The notes below the pieces were generated by a model. The model was not told where the DNA came from and did not search any database. It saw only the letters and a list, made by a program, of their open reading frames with translations. From NCBI GenBank assembly GCA_947259995.1, contig CAMYOK010000002.1, positions 124,001-188,000 on the forward strand: a stretch of DNA of 64,000 bases. The letters run 5' to 3'. This document shows positions 1 through 10,408 of the stretch, one piece after another. Each line of letters opens with the position of its first letter. Position 1 is the first letter of the stretch. Source of the DNA: an uncultured Pseudomonadales bacterium (GTDB lineage Bacteria > Pseudomonadota > Gammaproteobacteria > Pseudomonadales > Pseudohongiellaceae). The position numbers and the translations under genes were made by a program.

Positions 1-1356
1 GGCATGGTGTTGGCCACTCTGGTGACGTTTATGTCCCATGAGCTCACCGACAACCCACAGGCTATGACCAACTATATTCTCATCATAGTCGCGATAGCGA
101 TTGGTGGTGGCTACGCGTGGGTCTCAGGCAAAAAAGTGGCAATGACAGACATGCCACAGATGATCGCGATGTATAACGGCATGGGCGGCGGTGCCGCAGC
201 CACGATCGCCGCTGTGGAATTGCTCAAGGCACAGGGCGAGGTCGCTGCTGGGCAGAACGCTAATGCCTTACTCGCCAATGTTGGCATTAGTGCTCACCCG
301 GAAACCATTGCACAGGCCATGGGCATCGATATCACTATACTGGCAATACTCGGTGCCATCATCGGCACAATCGCGTTCAGTGGTTCCATCATTGCTTGGG
401 CCAAACTCGATGGCAGGCTTAACACCAATAAACTCTTACCTCAGCAGCAACTCATTAACCTAGTCCTTGCAGCGGTGTTAATTGGTTTTGCCGTCACGGT
501 GTACTTCACCAACGAGCTTATGCCAATCCTCGTGTTTTTCGCACTCGCCTTGGTGTTGGGGGTCTTCATTACCGTCCCCGTAGGCGGCGCAGACATGCCG
601 GTGATTATCTCTCTATTCAACGCGCTAACCGGCTTAGCCGTAGGTTTCGAAGGCTATGTGCTTGGCAATGCGGCAATGATCATTGCCGGCACTGTAGTTG
701 GTTCAGCAGGCAGCTTGCTTACCCACCTGATGGCGAAAGCGATGAATCGTTCCGTCAGCAACGTCTTCTTCAGCGGCTTTGGGACCAACACCGCCGCGGC
801 AAGTGCAGGCGATGAGAGTGGCGGCTCGATGAAAGAAGTGCAAGCGCAAGACGTTGGCATCATGATGGCTTATGCGAGCCAAGTCGTCGTTATTCCAGGT
901 TACGGCATGGCCGTTGCGCAAGCGCAGCATAAAGTGTGGGAGCTCACGCAGCTATTAACTGACAAGGGTGTGAAAGTGAAATTTGCGATTCACCCAGTCG
1001 CCGGGCGTATGCCTGGGCACATGAACGTGCTACTAGCCGAAGCTGGCGTCCCTTACGACCTTATCTACGACATGGAAGACATCAATTCTGATTTTGGTAA
1101 TACCACCGTGACGCTCGTTATCGGCGCCAACGATGTAGTTAACCCTGCCGCGAAGAAAGATCCAAGCAGCCCTCTATTTGGGATGCCTATTCTTAACGCG
1201 GAAGAGTCCGAAAACGTGATCGTTATTAAACGTGGTCGCGGCACAGGATTCTCTGGAGTCGAAAACCCCTTGTTCCTCCTCGACAACACTCGCATGTTGT
1301 TCGGTGACGGGCAAAAAGCCGTAAATGAACTGATCCAAGCAGTGAAGGAACTCTAA
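1..1356 (+). CDS. pntB: NAD(P) transhydrogenase subunit beta, 5' truncated by window edge
   Basis: This is the beta subunit of the proton-translocating transhydrogenase, an inner-membrane enzyme that uses proton-motive force to make NADPH from NADH. The visible part has a long hydrophobic region (about residues 20-240) followed by the NADP-binding domain III with PGYGMAVAQAQ near residue 298. The reading frame is open to base 1, and the family normally begins with additional membrane segments, so the ATG at base 4 is probably internal and the true start lies upstream. The alpha subunit gene is expected just outside the window. The family identity is very clear. Confidence 0.95.
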   Translation, partial: GMVLATLVTFMSHELTDNPQAMTNYILIIVAIAIGGGYAWVSGKKVAMTDMPQMIAMYNGMGGGAAATIAAVELLKAQGEVAAGQNANALLANVGISAHPETIAQAMGIDITILAILGAIIGTIAFSGSIIAWAKLDGRLNTNKLLPQQQLINLVLAAVLIGFAVTVYFTNELMPILVFFALALVLGVFITVPVGGADMPVIISLFNALTGLAVGFEGYVLGNAAMIIAGTVVGSAGSLLTHLMAKAMNRSVSNVFFSGFGTNTAAASAGDESGGSMKEVQAQDVGIMMAYASQVVVIPGYGMAVAQAQHKVWELTQLLTDKGVKVKFAIHPVAGRMPGHMNVLLAEAGVPYDLIYDMEDINSDFGNTTVTLVIGANDVVNPAAKKDPSSPLFGMPILNAEESENVIVIKRGRGTGFSGVENPLFLLDNTRMLFGDGQKAVNELIQAVKEL

Positions 1357-1361
1357 GATCT

Positions 1362-1853
1362 ATGAGCGAGACGATTGCACCACAAGATGAACCGGACGCA
1401 CCTACAGCCGGATTGCTGCGTCGTCTCGCGGCATTGCTCTATGATGCTTTTCTAGTGGCGGCTATCTGGATGGCCTTGGGCTTTGCGATGCAGTTTATTG
1501 TCGGCCCCGACACCAACCAGCTGGTCAATGGTCAAGTCCAAACAGACCCATTGCTTAGCGCTATTCTCTTCACTGGAGAGGTACTCAGTGCCGCGGGTTT
1601 TTATATTTGGTTCTGGATGCGAACAGGGCAAACTTTAGGCATGATCGCCTGGAGAATTAAAGCAGTAAGCGCGACGGGCAATTTGATGAACTTCAAACAG
1701 GCGGTGCTGCGTTTTGTTCTCGCTTGGCCTTCCTTCTTCTGTCTTGGGATTGGCTTTCTTTGGCTGTATTTCGACAAACATGGCAATGCAATCCATGACA
1801 TTCTTTCTGGGACGCAAGTTGTCGTCGTCGCTAAGGGCGCCAGAAACTTCTAA
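1362..1853 (+). CDS. RDD family membrane protein
   Basis: A 163-residue protein with about three hydrophobic helices. The RDD-type N-terminal signature is seen in LLRRLAALLYDAFL (Arg and Asp before and within helix 1), and GQTLGMIAWRIKAV matches the usual second conserved block. RDD proteins are small inner-membrane proteins; transport roles have been proposed for some. It starts 5 bases after pntB on the same strand and converges with lptG, whose stop lies directly next to its own. The specific role is unknown. Confidence 0.85.
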   Translation: MSETIAPQDEPDAPTAGLLRRLAALLYDAFLVAAIWMALGFAMQFIVGPDTNQLVNGQVQTDPLLSAILFTGEVLSAAGFYIWFWMRTGQTLGMIAWRIKAVSATGNLMNFKQAVLRFVLAWPSFFCLGIGFLWLYFDKHGNAIHDILSGTQVVVVAKGARNF

Positions 1854-2927
1854 TCAGACTTTACGTAGAAGGTATACACCTGACAAGCCACATATCGCAA
1901 TTGGAATCATCACGGCAATCACCGGGCTAAACCCATAGAGCAAACTTGCTGGCCCTAACACGCGTTGCGCAATGGTAAAGGCAAGCCCAATGCCTATGGC
2001 CATAAATACTCGCGCCCCCATCGTGACTGAGCGCATCGAACCAAACACAAACGAGATTGCCACTAATACTAGAGACGCTGTCGCGAGTGGTTGCAGCAGT
2101 TTCTTCCAGAAAGCTAAGAAATACGTGTCACTCTCTAAGCCTTCTGCGCGAAAATACTCCGCAAATTGATACAGGCCCGATATCGATTGTCGCTCCGGTT
2201 CAACTAACAGTACGCTGAGCAACTCTGGCGATAGATCAACCCGCCAATCCAATGTTTCATATTGATTGATAGCGATCTCACCGTTGCCAAACGCAGTCTC
2301 TGACACATCGTTCAATCGCCAAAAATACCCCTGGTTATCTTCAAGGTAACGCGCGCTACTTGCAAAGCTACTCGTCGTCAATCGGCGCTGCTCGTCCAAG
2401 GTGTAGCGGGTAACTCCTTGCAACTCTGCGCCACCAGGTAAAATAACGTTGATATGAATAAACTCATTGCCAATCTTGCGCCACTCACCACGTGATGAGT
2501 TCAATGCTAAGCCACCACTTTGAATGATCGCCAACTCACTCTGTGCAGTTTGCTGCAGTCTAGGCGCCACGTATTCCCCTAATAGTAAACTGAGAATCAT
2601 CACAGCCACAGTGGGTTTCATGACGGCGCCTACAATACGCCAAGTGCTTACCCCTGCCGCCTGAATCACAACTAATTCGTTATGTGAGGCCAACAGCCCC
2701 AAACCGATAAGGGCGCCGCCAAGAGCGGAAAATGGCAACATCTCGTAGATTCCGGTGGGCATGATACGCAGAGTGTAAACCAGTGCATCCATCGCACTAT
2801 AGCCATCAGCGCCGCGCCCTAACTCATCCGTTAGGGTAAAGATGAAATCAAGACTAAAGGTAAGCCCCATTACGACCAACATAGATAACAAAACGCTGTT
2901 ACGGATATGCGCATCAATTTTTTTCAT
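1854..2927 (-). CDS. lptG: LPS export ABC transporter permease LptG
   Basis: LptG pairs with LptF to form the membrane part of LptB2FG, which extracts lipopolysaccharide from the inner membrane and passes it to the LptC-LptA bridge. The 357-residue protein has the usual layout: N-terminal helices, a conserved segment with ASHNELVVIQAAGVS around residues 80-95 (coupling-helix region), a periplasmic beta-jellyroll domain, then C-terminal helices. Its ATG overlaps the TGA of lptF by four bases (ATGA), so the two are translationally coupled. Length and gene order match the family. Confidence 0.95.
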   Translation of the reverse strand: MKKIDAHIRNSVLLSMLVVMGLTFSLDFIFTLTDELGRGADGYSAMDALVYTLRIMPTGIYEMLPFSALGGALIGLGLLASHNELVVIQAAGVSTWRIVGAVMKPTVAVMILSLLLGEYVAPRLQQTAQSELAIIQSGGLALNSSRGEWRKIGNEFIHINVILPGGAELQGVTRYTLDEQRRLTTSSFASSARYLEDNQGYFWRLNDVSETAFGNGEIAINQYETLDWRVDLSPELLSVLLVEPERQSISGLYQFAEYFRAEGLESDTYFLAFWKKLLQPLATASLVLVAISFVFGSMRSVTMGARVFMAIGIGLAFTIAQRVLGPASLLYGFSPVIAVMIPIAICGLSGVYLLRKV

Positions 2928-4042
2928 GCATGCGCCCCCTTGGCCTTATGTGCTCTTGGTCGGCGTAACTTAGGTGCGTAAAGCAGGTATAGGCCCAAAG
3001 CCAAGAAAATGCCATGCACCCACCAGAGGCCAATCGCGATAGGCACCACTTCGTCCTCAAGCAATGTCATGGCCATCTGCAAGGCAACATAATAAAGCGC
3101 AAACAAAACACTTGCCGGCAATAGCTTACTAAAGCGCCCACGCCGAGGCTCTACCTTACTCAAAGGCACAGCCACAAGCGTCAGAATAGGGATCATAAGG
3201 ATGACGGATAGTCGCCACTGCAATTCGGCTTGATGGGCAGGGTCGGGGGAGTTCCATAGCGTGCTCGTGGGCATCGACTTCTCACGTGTCACCTCGGTGA
3301 TGCGCTCTGGCTCCGGCATCAGAATCGCCTGCTCATCGAATTGAGTCACCAGATAATCGGCCTGGCCTGGCACCCCCTCATAGAGTACACCGTTCTCCAG
3401 CAACATGAATCGCCGACCACTCTCTGCATCAATAATAGGCCGCGCCGTTTCGGACAAAATGACTCGTAAGCCTTGCTCTTGCGCGACGGCATCGGGACGG
3501 CGCCAAGCAACAAAGGTATTGTTTAATAGTCGGCCGTTTTCCCCCGCATTGATTGACTCCGCATACGTTGTACGTAGCCCACCGTCAAAGCGTTGAAACT
3601 GACCTGCGACAATCAAATCTAGCTCAGTCAATTCATCTTGGCTTTCTAACAATCTTTCCGTGTTCTGCAACCCCATTGGAGCGACCTGCAGGCTCATCAC
3701 CCCCATGAGCACTGACAAGAATGAAGCGCTTAATATCGTGCTTACAGTAAGTTGTTTCTGGCTATATCCACAGGCACTAAGCACTGTCATCTCGTTTTCA
3801 GAATACATGCGTCCATAGGCCAACAAAATACCAAGGAACAATGCAAATGGAATAATAACGAGTAGGAAGTCAGGCAAGCGAAACACCATCAATTGCAGTA
3901 AAATATCCGAAGATATTTCTCCCGCCACTGCTTGCCCAAGATAACCAAGGAAGCGAGATATCATAATGACTACGAGAAGAATGAGCGTGACGGCGCTCAT
4001 GACTTGGAATATCTGTCGAGCTAAATAACGGAAAATAATCAC
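2924..4042 (-). CDS. lptF: LPS export ABC transporter permease LptF
   Basis: Partner permease of LptG in the LPS extractor. The coupling region with YSENEMTVLSACGYS is clear, flanked by N-terminal helices, a periplasmic domain and C-terminal helices. I place the start at the GTG at 4042 (VIIFRYLARQIF), which matches the usual family N terminus; a TTG at 4054 is in frame but sits almost on top of the only purine-rich stretch. This gives 372 residues. The gene lies between a thioesterase and lptG on the same strand, and pepA is divergent, as in many Gammaproteobacteria. Confidence 0.93.
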   Translation of the reverse strand: MIIFRYLARQIFQVMSAVTLILLVVIMISRFLGYLGQAVAGEISSDILLQLMVFRLPDFLLVIIPFALFLGILLAYGRMYSENEMTVLSACGYSQKQLTVSTILSASFLSVLMGVMSLQVAPMGLQNTERLLESQDELTELDLIVAGQFQRFDGGLRTTYAESINAGENGRLLNNTFVAWRRPDAVAQEQGLRVILSETARPIIDAESGRRFMLLENGVLYEGVPGQADYLVTQFDEQAILMPEPERITEVTREKSMPTSTLWNSPDPAHQAELQWRLSVILMIPILTLVAVPLSKVEPRRGRFSKLLPASVLFALYYVALQMAMTLLEDEVVPIAIGLWWVHGIFLALGLYLLYAPKLRRPRAHKAKGAHA

Positions 4043-4082
4043 TCTAAGAGACAATCCTCGACATTAGTCCATTTGATGGCAA

Positions 4083-4526
4083 TCAAATTTCGTCTTGCTC
4101 TGAGCGCTCCAGCATCTCTTTGAATGCCTTCGGGATCAAAGCGATCTTATGTTTATCGAAATCGAAGAACACGACTCCCATTTTGGCGCTACAAACAATG
4201 CGCTCAAGGGCTGTGTTGGTAATTTGGTAATAGATATCGCAACCATAGCGATTAAAGCGGCCTACGCCTACCTCTATATTCAAGATATCGTTGGCGAAAG
4301 ATTCCGATTGATAATCAACAGCGAGGTCTGTCACTACCATGCCTAAACCGAAGATATTCGCTTCGGTAAAACCAAGATCCGCCAAAAACTGTAAACGCGC
4401 CTCGTGAATAATGCGCACCATCGAGACACTGTCCAAATGCCGCGCATAATTGAGGTCGCTAATACCCACGGAACGTTGCAATGAGAATAGAAACTGCTCG
4501 GGCATTGTGATCTTTACGCGTGACAT
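4083..4526 (-). CDS. acyl-CoA thioesterase, 4HBT hotdog family
   Basis: A 147-residue single-hotdog protein of the 4-hydroxybenzoyl-CoA thioesterase type. Such enzymes hydrolyse acyl-CoA thioesters in the cytoplasm. The segment YARHLDSVSMVRIIHEAR corresponds to the start of the hotdog central helix, and the strands around VGRFNRYGCDIYYQI to the sheet. I chose the ATG at 4526, preceded by GGTGGA, over an in-frame start 24 codons upstream. It sits 40 bases before lptF on the same strand, so it may share that transcript; the substrate is not evident. Confidence 0.8.
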   Translation of the reverse strand: MSRVKITMPEQFLFSLQRSVGISDLNYARHLDSVSMVRIIHEARLQFLADLGFTEANIFGLGMVVTDLAVDYQSESFANDILNIEVGVGRFNRYGCDIYYQITNTALERIVCSAKMGVVFFDFDKHKIALIPKAFKEMLERSEQDEI

Positions 4527-4773
4527 GGTTCCACCGATATTTATTGCGATAGCGTATTGTGACAAGGACGGGTGCAACTTCGCAGAAATGCGACTCAAGC
4601 CGTCAATTTTAGGCCGCCAATTCTAATCAGCACTCGTAAAGATGTACACCTATTTAGCCCCTATCACAATGTCCTGCTCTTCCAGCTCTCGAGCTTGCTA
4701 TTGCGCAGGACAGCTAAACTGCCTAGCATTGACCCTATTACTCACTTACTGAATTCCTAAAGGGACCTGCCAC

Positions 4774-6261
4774 ATGAAATACGCACTGCTCAGCACGAAC
4801 CCCGCCACTAAAGCCACTGATTGCCTCGTCGTTGGCGTTTGGACAAAGGGCAAACTCACGGCGCAGGCAAGTGAATTGGACAAGGCGATTGGGGGCGACA
4901 TCAGCCGCGTCGTAGCGACAGGCGACATCAGTGGCAAAATCGGTGACACCCTAGTCCTGCACCCATCAGCGGGTAAGGCTAAGCGGGTACTGCTAGTGGG
5001 CTGCGGCGACGAAGGGGCTCTCGATGCCCGTGCATACCGCAAGATCGTGTCTGGAGCCGTTAAAGCGGCTTTGAAAGCGAATGCCAAAACTGCCGCATTT
5101 ACCTTAGCTGAACTCGCGATTAAAGATCGCGACGCGGCTTGGGCCGTCACTTTGCTTGTGCAGGAATGTGAAAATTGCTGCTATCAATACGACAGCACCA
5201 AGAGCAAGAAAAAGCCAAGCTATATTCTCAGCACTGTCAGCATTAGCACGCCAAAAGGCGCGCACAGCAAATCCATGAAGGAGGCAATGAACGCCGGCAA
5301 CGCTATCGGCATAGGCATGAGCACGGCGAAAGAGCTTGGCAATCTCCCTGGCAATATTTGCACCCCAAGCTACCTTGGCGAGATCGCCACCAAATTGGCA
5401 GCCAAGTATAAACCCCTAAGCACTAAGGTCCTGACAGAGAAACAGATGCAGCGCCTTGGCATGGGCTCACTCCTGTCGGTTAGTGCTGGCTCTAAAGAAG
5501 AAGCCAAATTGATTGTTATGGAATACAAAGGCAGTGCCAAAGCCAGCAGTAAACCCTTCGTCCTCGTAGGCAAAGGCATCACTTTCGACACTGGTGGCAT
5601 CAGCCTCAAGCCAGGCGGCGCTATGGATGAAATGAAATTCGATATGTGCGGTGCGGCAAGCGTCATCGGCACTATGAACGCCATCGCCGAACTTGGTCTT
5701 AAGATCAATGTTGTCGCAGTCGTAGCGGCAGCCGAAAACATGCCCAGCAGCACAGCAACAAAACCGGGCGATGTCGTGACCAGCATGTCAGGCCAGACAA
5801 TCGAGATCCTCAATACAGATGCAGAAGGCCGCTTAGTCCTATGCGACGCCCTGACCTACGTTGAGCGCTTCAAGCCCAGAACGGTCATCGACGTGGCAAC
5901 GCTCACAGGCGCAGCAGTAGCAACATTCGGCGATCAGACTACCGCCTTACTCAGCACCCATCAGCCTTTAGCGGATGAGCTGCTAGGCATTAGCCAAGAC
6001 ACTCTAGATTTTGCATGGCAGCTGCCACTGTGGGACGAGTATCAGCCGCTACTAGAGAGTAATTTTGCAGACATCGCGAACATCGGCGGCCCAAGGGCTG
6101 GAACGATCACAGCCGCATGCTTCTTGTCACGATTCACGAAAAAGTACCATTGGGCGCATTTGGATATCGCGGGCACGGCATGGATGTCGGGGGCACAAAA
6201 AGGCGCCACGGGCAGACCAGTTCCCCTCCTAGTAGAATACCTGCGCCGCCAGAAGGCTTAG
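4774..6261 (+). CDS. pepA: leucyl aminopeptidase (M17)
   Basis: A 495-residue M17 aminopeptidase that removes N-terminal residues from peptides using two metal ions. In E. coli the same protein also binds DNA in Xer recombination and in carAB control. The catalytic core shows VGKGITFDTGGISLKP and the signature NTDAEGRL near residue 347, with the usual metal-binding Asp and Glu residues. It is divergent from the lptFG block and upstream of valS, which is the common gammaproteobacterial order, but the holC gene usually found between pepA and valS is missing here. Confidence 0.96.
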   Translation: MKYALLSTNPATKATDCLVVGVWTKGKLTAQASELDKAIGGDISRVVATGDISGKIGDTLVLHPSAGKAKRVLLVGCGDEGALDARAYRKIVSGAVKAALKANAKTAAFTLAELAIKDRDAAWAVTLLVQECENCCYQYDSTKSKKKPSYILSTVSISTPKGAHSKSMKEAMNAGNAIGIGMSTAKELGNLPGNICTPSYLGEIATKLAAKYKPLSTKVLTEKQMQRLGMGSLLSVSAGSKEEAKLIVMEYKGSAKASSKPFVLVGKGITFDTGGISLKPGGAMDEMKFDMCGAASVIGTMNAIAELGLKINVVAVVAAAENMPSSTATKPGDVVTSMSGQTIEILNTDAEGRLVLCDALTYVERFKPRTVIDVATLTGAAVATFGDQTTALLSTHQPLADELLGISQDTLDFAWQLPLWDEYQPLLESNFADIANIGGPRAGTITAACFLSRFTKKYHWAHLDIAGTAWMSGAQKGATGRPVPLLVEYLRRQKA

Positions 6262-6297
6262 CACTTCACAGCCCCTTCCAGTCGCCCCACTGCCCGA

Positions 6298-6411
6298 GAG
6301 TTTGGGGATGGGATTGGCTTTGCAGGACCATCCGCCGCAGGGATGCGGCGGCTGAGCCCCCAAGGACGGGTTCACGGCGCGTCCGGCAAAGCCAAACCCA
6401 GCCCCGAACTC
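6298..6411. repeat. large imperfect palindrome with two internal hairpins (cloverleaf-like intergenic element)
   Basis: The outer arms 6298-6323 and 6386-6411 are complementary over about 26 bases with three mismatches (GAGTTTGGGG pairs with CCCCGAACTC, and TTGGCTTTGC with GCAAAGCCAA). Inside them lie a perfect 8-bp hairpin CCGCCGCA/TGCGGCGG with loop GGGA (6332-6351) and a GGACG/CGTCC hairpin (6364-6384). The whole can fold as a cloverleaf. It fills the pepA-valS gap. It may be a dispersed palindromic repeat or a transcription-end structure; only one copy was noticed in this window. Confidence 0.75.
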
Positions 6412-6533
6412 GTCAACCAGAGTGAAATACACATCGGTGTAATTTCCCCTCCCCACACAAGCCCACACACCCAAACTGCGTTATACTTAACGATCACTTA
6501 CAAACCCACTAGAAATCATAGTTGCAGCATTCA

Positions 6534-9353
6534 ATGGACAAGACATACCAACCGCATCAGATCGAAAGTCACTGGTACAAACAATGGGAAGAAAAAGGCT
6601 ATTTCACGCCGCAAGGGCAAGGCGATGCTTACTCCATTGTCATTCCGCCTCCCAATGTGACAGGCCGGTTGCATATGGGCCATGGTTTCCAGAATGCCAT
6701 TATGGATGCGCTGATTCGCTATAACCGCATGCAGGGCAAAAAAGCCCTCTGGCAAGTCGGTACCGACCACGCCGGTATCGCCACGCAAATGGTTGTTGAG
6801 CGTCAGCTGGCGCGCCAGAATCTCACTCGCCAGGACCTTGGCCGCGAGAAGTTCACTGAAAAAGTGTGGGAATGGAAACAAGAATCTGGCGATATTATTA
6901 CCCAGCAAATTCGTCGCCTCGGCTCTTCGCTTGATTGGAGCCGTGAGCGCTTCACAATGGACCCAGAGTTTTCGAAAGTCGTTGAGAAAGTCTTCATCGA
7001 ACTCTACGACGAAGACCTCATTTATCGCGGCAACCGCCTCGTAAATTGGGACCCAACACTCCACACGGCAGTTTCTGACCTCGAGGTAATCTCTGAAGAA
7101 GAAGACGGCTTTCTTTGGCACTTCCGCTACCCGTTGGCCGATGGTGCCTGTACTAAAGATGGCGACAGCTTCATCACTATTGCCACCACGCGACCAGAAA
7201 CACTGCTCGGCGATACTGCTGTGGCTGTAAACCCGCAGGATGAACGCTATACGGACTTAATCGGCAAATTCGTGTTACTCCCCCTTTGCGAGCGTCGCAT
7301 ACCGATCATTGCTGACGATTATGTCGACTCCGAATTCGGAACCGGCTGCGTGAAAATCACCCCAGCTCATGACTTCAACGACTACGAGGTTGGCAAGCGT
7401 CATGACTTAGAGATGATCAATATCCTAACCGACGATGCGGCCATTAATGACAATGCGCCCGCAGCCTACCGAGGCATGGACCGATTCGATGCGCGCAAAA
7501 AAATCGTAGCCGACATCGAAACTTTGGGCTTATTAGAAAAAATCGACCCGCACAAACTCAAAGTTCCACGCGGCGATCGCACCAACACGGTGATCGAGCC
7601 GTATTTGACCAACCAATGGTATGTGGCCGTGCAGTCCCTCGCCGACCCAGCCATCAAAGCTGTAGAAGATGGCGACATACAGTTTGTGCCTAAAAACTGG
7701 GAGAACACTTATTTCGCGTGGATGCGCGACATCCAAGATTGGTGCATCAGCCGCCAGCTTTGGTGGGGACATAGAATTCCGGCATGGTATGACGATGCCG
7801 GCAAGATCTATGTAGGCTATAGCGAAGAAAACGTGCGCGAGAAATACTCGCTGGCTTCTGACCTCAGCTTACGTCAAGACGAGGACGTGCTCGACACTTG
7901 GTTCTCTTCTGCCCTGTGGACCTTTGCGACACTCGACTGGCCCAATGACAAAGAGATGATGAAGACCTTCCACCCAACCGATGTATTGGTGACAGGTTTT
8001 GACATCATCTTCTTCTGGGTTGCCCGTATGATCATGATGACGCTGAAGTTCACCGGCGAGATCCCCTTCAAGACGGTGTATATCACTGGCCTTGTGAAAG
8101 ACGAGAACGGCCAGAAGATGTCCAAATCAAAGGGCAATATTCTTGACCCTATCGACCTCATCGACGGTATTGAACTCGACGAATTGGTCAGCAAGCGCAC
8201 TAGCGATTTGATGCAACCTCAACTCGAACAGAAGATCGCGAAATATACGCGCAAAGCCTTTCCCGATGGCATCACCGCTTATGGCACCGACGCCCTGCGC
8301 TTTACCTTCTATTCGTTGGCCTCCACTGGGCGCGACATTAAATTCGATCTAAATCGCATGGAAGGTTTCCGCAACTTCTGCAATAAGATTTGGAATGCTT
8401 CACGCTATGTGTTGATGAACACAGAAGAGAAAGGCATTGTTTTCCACACGGCAAAACAAGAAGCGCTGCGTGAGCAAAATTACTTCAGCCTCGCTGACCG
8501 CTGGATCATGTCACGCTTGCAAAGAACCGTTGCGCAAGTACACGAGCATATGGCCCAGTATCGTTTCGATCTTATGTCGCAGGCGATTTATGACTTTTTC
8601 TGGAATGAGTATTGCGATTGGTATTTGGAGCTTTCTAAACCCGTGTTGTGGGATGAAGAAAACCATCCCGATCACGCTCAAACGACTCGCCTAACACTGC
8701 TCTCGGTGCTTGAGGCAAGCTTGCGCTTGAGCCATCCTCTTATGCCATTTATTACAGAGGAGATCTGGCAGCGCGTTTCACCGCTGCTAGACCTTCGTGC
8801 GAATGACGAAGAGAAAAGCCTGATGATGCAGTCCTATCCGCAGGTCGACGCTACACTAATCGATGAGCAGGCAGAAGCCGACATCGATTGGGTTAAGGGG
8901 ATAATCATCGGAATTCGCAACATCCGCGGCGAGATGGATATCTCCCCGGGCAAAGCGATTCCTGTACTTCTGCGCAATGGCAATGAGCAAGATCAGCGGC
9001 GCTTAGATGAAAACCGTTTGTTCTTGACCAAACTGGCCAAGCTCGAAGATATCACCTACTTAACAGCAGATGAGGAGGCACCAATGAGTGCCACACAACT
9101 GCATGGCGATGTTGAAATCCTTGTACCCCTAGCAGGTTTGATTGACAAAGAAGCCGAGGCAGCAAGGCTCGAGAAAGAGATTGGCAAGCTGGAGAAGAAC
9201 TTAGCAGGGATCACCGCAAAGTTATCGAATGCGAAATTTGTCGACAATGCACCAGTGGAAATCGTTGCGACCGAGCGGGAACGTCAACGCAGCAATGAGG
9301 CGGCCATCGCCGCTTTGCAAGAAAAACTCGCTATGATCCACGCAATGGACTAA
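6534..9353 (+). CDS. valS: valyl-tRNA synthetase
   Basis: Class I aminoacyl-tRNA synthetase charging tRNA-Val. The HIGH motif appears as HMGH at residues 47-50 (in [12 protein letters not shown]), the KMSKS loop as QKMSKSKGN near residue 527, and the C terminus carries the Val-specific coiled coil ([16 protein letters not shown]). I use the ATG at 6534 ([11 protein letters not shown]), which matches the family start, rather than a TTG 12 bases upstream; no strong ribosome site is visible. The length of 939 residues is normal. An inverted repeat terminator candidate follows at 9361. Confidence 0.97.
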   Translation: MDKTYQPHQIESHWYKQWEEKGYFTPQGQGDAYSIVIPPPNVTGRLHMGHGFQNAIMDALIRYNRMQGKKALWQVGTDHAGIATQMVVERQLARQNLTRQDLGREKFTEKVWEWKQESGDIITQQIRRLGSSLDWSRERFTMDPEFSKVVEKVFIELYDEDLIYRGNRLVNWDPTLHTAVSDLEVISEEEDGFLWHFRYPLADGACTKDGDSFITIATTRPETLLGDTAVAVNPQDERYTDLIGKFVLLPLCERRIPIIADDYVDSEFGTGCVKITPAHDFNDYEVGKRHDLEMINILTDDAAINDNAPAAYRGMDRFDARKKIVADIETLGLLEKIDPHKLKVPRGDRTNTVIEPYLTNQWYVAVQSLADPAIKAVEDGDIQFVPKNWENTYFAWMRDIQDWCISRQLWWGHRIPAWYDDAGKIYVGYSEENVREKYSLASDLSLRQDEDVLDTWFSSALWTFATLDWPNDKEMMKTFHPTDVLVTGFDIIFFWVARMIMMTLKFTGEIPFKTVYITGLVKDENGQKMSKSKGNILDPIDLIDGIELDELVSKRTSDLMQPQLEQKIAKYTRKAFPDGITAYGTDALRFTFYSLASTGRDIKFDLNRMEGFRNFCNKIWNASRYVLMNTEEKGIVFHTAKQEALREQNYFSLADRWIMSRLQRTVAQVHEHMAQYRFDLMSQAIYDFFWNEYCDWYLELSKPVLWDEENHPDHAQTTRLTLLSVLEASLRLSHPLMPFITEEIWQRVSPLLDLRANDEEKSLMMQSYPQVDATLIDEQAEADIDWVKGIIIGIRNIRGEMDISPGKAIPVLLRNGNEQDQRRLDENRLFLTKLAKLEDITYLTADEEAPMSATQLHGDVEILVPLAGLIDKEAEAARLEKEIGKLEKNLAGITAKLSNAKFVDNAPVEIVATERERQRSNEAAIAALQEKLAMIHAMD

Positions 9354-9360
9354 GCCCTCT

Positions 9361-9401
9361 AGCCCTTGTTTGAGACACTTGCATTGTCTCGAACAAGGGC
9401 T
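9361..9401 (+). terminator. hairpin after valS
   Basis: Seventeen-base arms, AGCCCTTGTTTGAGACA (9361-9377) and its complement (9385-9401) with one G-U position, around a 7-base loop, starting 8 bases after the valS stop. No long T run follows, so efficiency as an intrinsic terminator is uncertain. Confidence 0.65.
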
Positions 9402-9541
9402 AAGCCTGCCCCTTCTTGAATTTCAATACAACTTGCAAAATCGCGCAAACTCGTGGGATAGTACGAACACGCTTTTCCCCGTAAAGTCGGTAAAATCACT
9501 GACATACGCGAACAATAACAATAATTAGGAATTCACGAACA

Positions 9542-10384
9542 ATGAGCCATTTGCGTTGCAAGGCAAGTCGTTTAGGCATTCTCGCCAGTTTGACCCTAAG
9601 CGCTACCCTCCTCAGTTTTTCTTCCGTTTTGTTCGCTGCCGATGGGAGCGATATACCGCGCACAGCCGATGGCAAAGCCGATTTCAATGGCCTTTGGCAG
9701 ACGATTGGCAATCATCACTGGGGCATAGAACCCCATAATGCCCGCATGGGACCCGACCCAAAGTGGGCCGCCATTGGGGCAATCCCCGCAGGGACCGGGA
9801 TTGTCGAAGGTGGGCATATTCCCTACACCGCCGAGGCACGCGCCAAACAACAAGACAATCAAGCCAACTGGCTCGCCAAGGACCCAGTGGTGAAATGCTA
9901 TATGCCCGGTGTGCCCCGCGCTAACTACATGCCCTTCCCATTTCAAATCGTGCAGTCCGATGAGCACATCATCATGGCCTATGAATTCGCGAGTGCCAAT
10001 CGCATCGTTTATATGGATCAACCCGACTTCGAGGCCCCCATTCCAAGCTGGATGGGGCACTCGCTTGGCCACTGGGAAGGCGACACACTCGTCATCGACG
10101 TCACTGAACAAATGCCCGACAGTTGGCTCGATCGTTCCGGAAACCATCACAGTGAACAACTAAGGGTCACGGAGCGATACTCATTTTTAAGCCGCGACGT
10201 CATTCAGTATGAAGTGACACTGACCGACCCTGTCGTCTACACCCGCCCTTGGAAGATGACGATCCCCCTTTATAGACGGCTCGATCAAAATGCACAGATT
10301 TTGGAATTTAAGTGCGTCGAGTTTGCAGAGGAACTGTTATACGGACACTTGGTGAAAGGCGCCCAGGCGCAAGATGACGAGTAA
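9542..10384 (+). CDS. exported protein of unknown function, paralogue of the next gene
   Basis: A 280-residue protein with a signal peptide ending near SVLFAAD (about residue 33). I do not know a function. The mature part has IPRTADGKADFNGLW near its start, a GHWEGDTLVIDVT block and a TRPWKM segment near the end. The same elements in the same order occur in the following gene, so the two are diverged paralogues. Related families of exported hypothetical proteins occur in many environmental bacteria. A ribosome site (TAGGA) lies about 12 bases before the ATG. The two genes are 24 bases apart and probably cotranscribed. Confidence 0.8.
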   Translation: MSHLRCKASRLGILASLTLSATLLSFSSVLFAADGSDIPRTADGKADFNGLWQTIGNHHWGIEPHNARMGPDPKWAAIGAIPAGTGIVEGGHIPYTAEARAKQQDNQANWLAKDPVVKCYMPGVPRANYMPFPFQIVQSDEHIIMAYEFASANRIVYMDQPDFEAPIPSWMGHSLGHWEGDTLVIDVTEQMPDSWLDRSGNHHSEQLRVTERYSFLSRDVIQYEVTLTDPVVYTRPWKMTIPLYRRLDQNAQILEFKCVEFAEELLYGHLVKGAQAQDDE

Positions 10385-10408
10385 GCGTACACAGACGAGG
10401 AAATCGCA

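Noticed and set aside
5370..5813. 147-codon minus-strand ORF inside pepA
   Set aside because: Shadow of a strongly conserved gene, no motif of its own.
6531..7121. 196-codon minus-strand ORF opposite the start of valS
   Set aside because: valS is certain; the antisense frame is a by-product of its codon use.
9596..10159. 187-codon minus-strand ORF inside the exported-protein gene
   Set aside because: It lies fully opposite a gene with signal peptide and paralogue, and its protein has no domain or ribosome site.
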